Below, in pieces: positions 63,096-64,000 of a stretch of 64,000 bases of DNA. The DNA comes from Methanobacterium paludis (GTDB taxonomy: Archaea; Methanobacteriota; Methanobacteria; Methanobacteriales; Methanobacteriaceae). Within the stretch, counting starts at the first letter, position 1. Each line of letters begins with the position of its first letter. Position numbers and translations under genes: made by a program. Under the pieces are notes generated by a model that was not told the DNA's origin, searched no databases, and saw only the letters and a program-made list of their open reading frames with translations. The stretch spans positions 558,001-622,000 of the forward strand of contig NC_015574.1 of NCBI RefSeq assembly GCF_000214725.1. The letters are read 5' to 3'.

Positions 63096-63866
63096 ATGAA
63101 AAATTATAAAGGTTTGAAGACTTCAGGTATTTTAATGGTATTATGCAGCCTATTTATGATGTTGAATAATAGGTCTTATGGCCCAATAATGATGGCTTTT
63201 GGAATATTCATTGTTACATTCATTAGTTTTAAGGATAAAAAGCAAGATATAACCGCGGGTATAATTATAGCTGCGACTTTAGCGGTGATGTTAACTTTAG
63301 AATATTTTTTGGTACCAATACAAAACACAACTTTCTATATGCTCCTTTTAATAATGAGCTTAGGTATTTTTATAAGTTTTTACTTTTCTTTGAAACCTCA
63401 AAATCTTCTTTCTAAACGGGAAAAAATTTTAGCTTGGACTGGATCCATTTTAGGGGGAATAAGTCTTTTTAGTTTAATGAGTATTATTTTTAATAATTTT
63501 AGAGTATCGCTCATAATCGGAGTTTTTACGTTAATTATGATTGTATTTAGCCTGTTAATTCGAAGGAAAATATCCAAAGAGAAGGCATTAAAGGATGAAT
63601 TTGATGAGGGATTTACTACAGAAAAAGTTGAAGAATATTGGTTTAGATATGAAATTGGTGGGATGCCAAAGCCTGTACGTTGGCAGGGATGGGCTTGTTA
63701 TGTTATTATTTTCTTATCTCCCTTTGTGGTGTTAATTTTTGATAATGATCTAGACACTGCGTTTGTTATTATATTAGCAATTATATCTGTTTTTATCGTA
63801 ATATCTATGTTAAAAAGTAATTATAAAGAAAATATAATGAAATATAGAGAAGATCTAAAGAAATAA
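63096..63866 (+). CDS. Multi-spanning membrane protein of unknown function
   Basis: The 256-residue protein has about eight hydrophobic segments arranged as six near the N-terminus, a charged cytoplasmic stretch (KISKEKALKDEFDEGFTTEK, then a segment with GGMPKPVRWQGWACY) and two final helices ending in a basic tail. No catalytic motif is visible and I recognise no family. It is a single gene near the window end; the remaining 134 bases downstream show no gene. Confidence 0.6.
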   Translation: MKNYKGLKTSGILMVLCSLFMMLNNRSYGPIMMAFGIFIVTFISFKDKKQDITAGIIIAATLAVMLTLEYFLVPIQNTTFYMLLLIMSLGIFISFYFSLKPQNLLSKREKILAWTGSILGGISLFSLMSIIFNNFRVSLIIGVFTLIMIVFSLLIRRKISKEKALKDEFDEGFTTEKVEEYWFRYEIGGMPKPVRWQGWACYVIIFLSPFVVLIFDNDLDTAFVIILAIISVFIVISMLKSNYKENIMKYREDLKK

Positions 63867-64000
63867 CAGATACTTGGGTTATGTAATCCATTTTTTAAAG
63901 ATGGTTTGTTAGTTCGGTTTATTGAGGATGCTTTTAAATAGAATTCAAGATTATGACTTACAGATTGATATTTTCTGTTGAAAAACTAACAATCCTGAAA

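Overview
The window is AT-rich, gene-dense DNA that reads as an archaeal methanogen of the Methanobacteriales, most likely Methanobacterium or a close relative. This rests on gene content: a TATA-binding protein, FEN-1, the nurA-herA-mre11-rad50 operon, a CfbC-type reductase of coenzyme F430 synthesis, AksA- and homoaconitase-type enzymes of coenzyme B synthesis, and archaeal TATA/BRE promoters with GGTGA-type ribosome binding sites. The assignment is inferred from families; no database search was possible.

Layout. 1-4.1 kb: a partial FAD oxidoreductase, a Ca/Na exchanger with a universal stress protein, a zinc-ribbon membrane protein and a 5'-truncated LysE relic. 4.15-5.07 kb: ribB behind a complete FMN riboswitch. 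5.1-7.9 kb: an iron operon, a DtxR-FeoA regulator plus feoB, with two operator-like palindromes. 8-13.6 kb: an exported protein, a B12-binding radical SAM enzyme, a geranylgeranyl-reductase-like flavoprotein, a small monooxygenase-like protein and RNase HIII, followed by a decayed second copy of RNase HIII. 14-23 kb is the accessory-looking part: membrane and exported proteins, a TPR protein, a TMEM175-like channel, and a SIR2-family protein lying between an intact and a decayed copy of a 49-residue gene, next to relics of PsbP-like genes.

23-32.5 kb: NudC, a CPA1 antiporter, a MarR-controlled MFS pump, a CBS protein coupled to cfbC, a GIY-YIG protein, DUF371, a methyltransferase, tRNA-Leu(GAG), a DUF167 protein and two related small membrane proteins. 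32.7-38.8 kb: nucleotide-sugar genes, with a divergent dTDP-rhamnose set, galU and galE. 39-42.8 kb: a FUSC transporter, a nuclease-like lipoprotein flanked by short tandem repeats, and a winged-helix-like protein. 42.9-49.4 kb: nurA-herA-mre11-rad50 with overlapping genes. 49.6-53.6 kb: an MFS pump, a phosphoserine phosphatase fused to a long coiled coil, and TBP. 53.7-64 kb: an integrase relic, class II ribonucleotide reductase without a normal start codon, a CYTH protein, aksA, a homoaconitase large subunit, a chorismate-lyase-like protein, FEN-1, DUF2119, a frameshifted gene and a membrane protein.

The most noteworthy items are the FMN riboswitch in an archaeon, the SIR2 plus 49-residue gene pair in a patch of decayed duplicates, two genes that appear to lack ATG/GTG/TTG starts (ribonucleotide reductase and a lipoprotein), the DtxR operator that overlaps its own ribosome binding site, and frequent short tandem duplications (19-41 bp) between genes.
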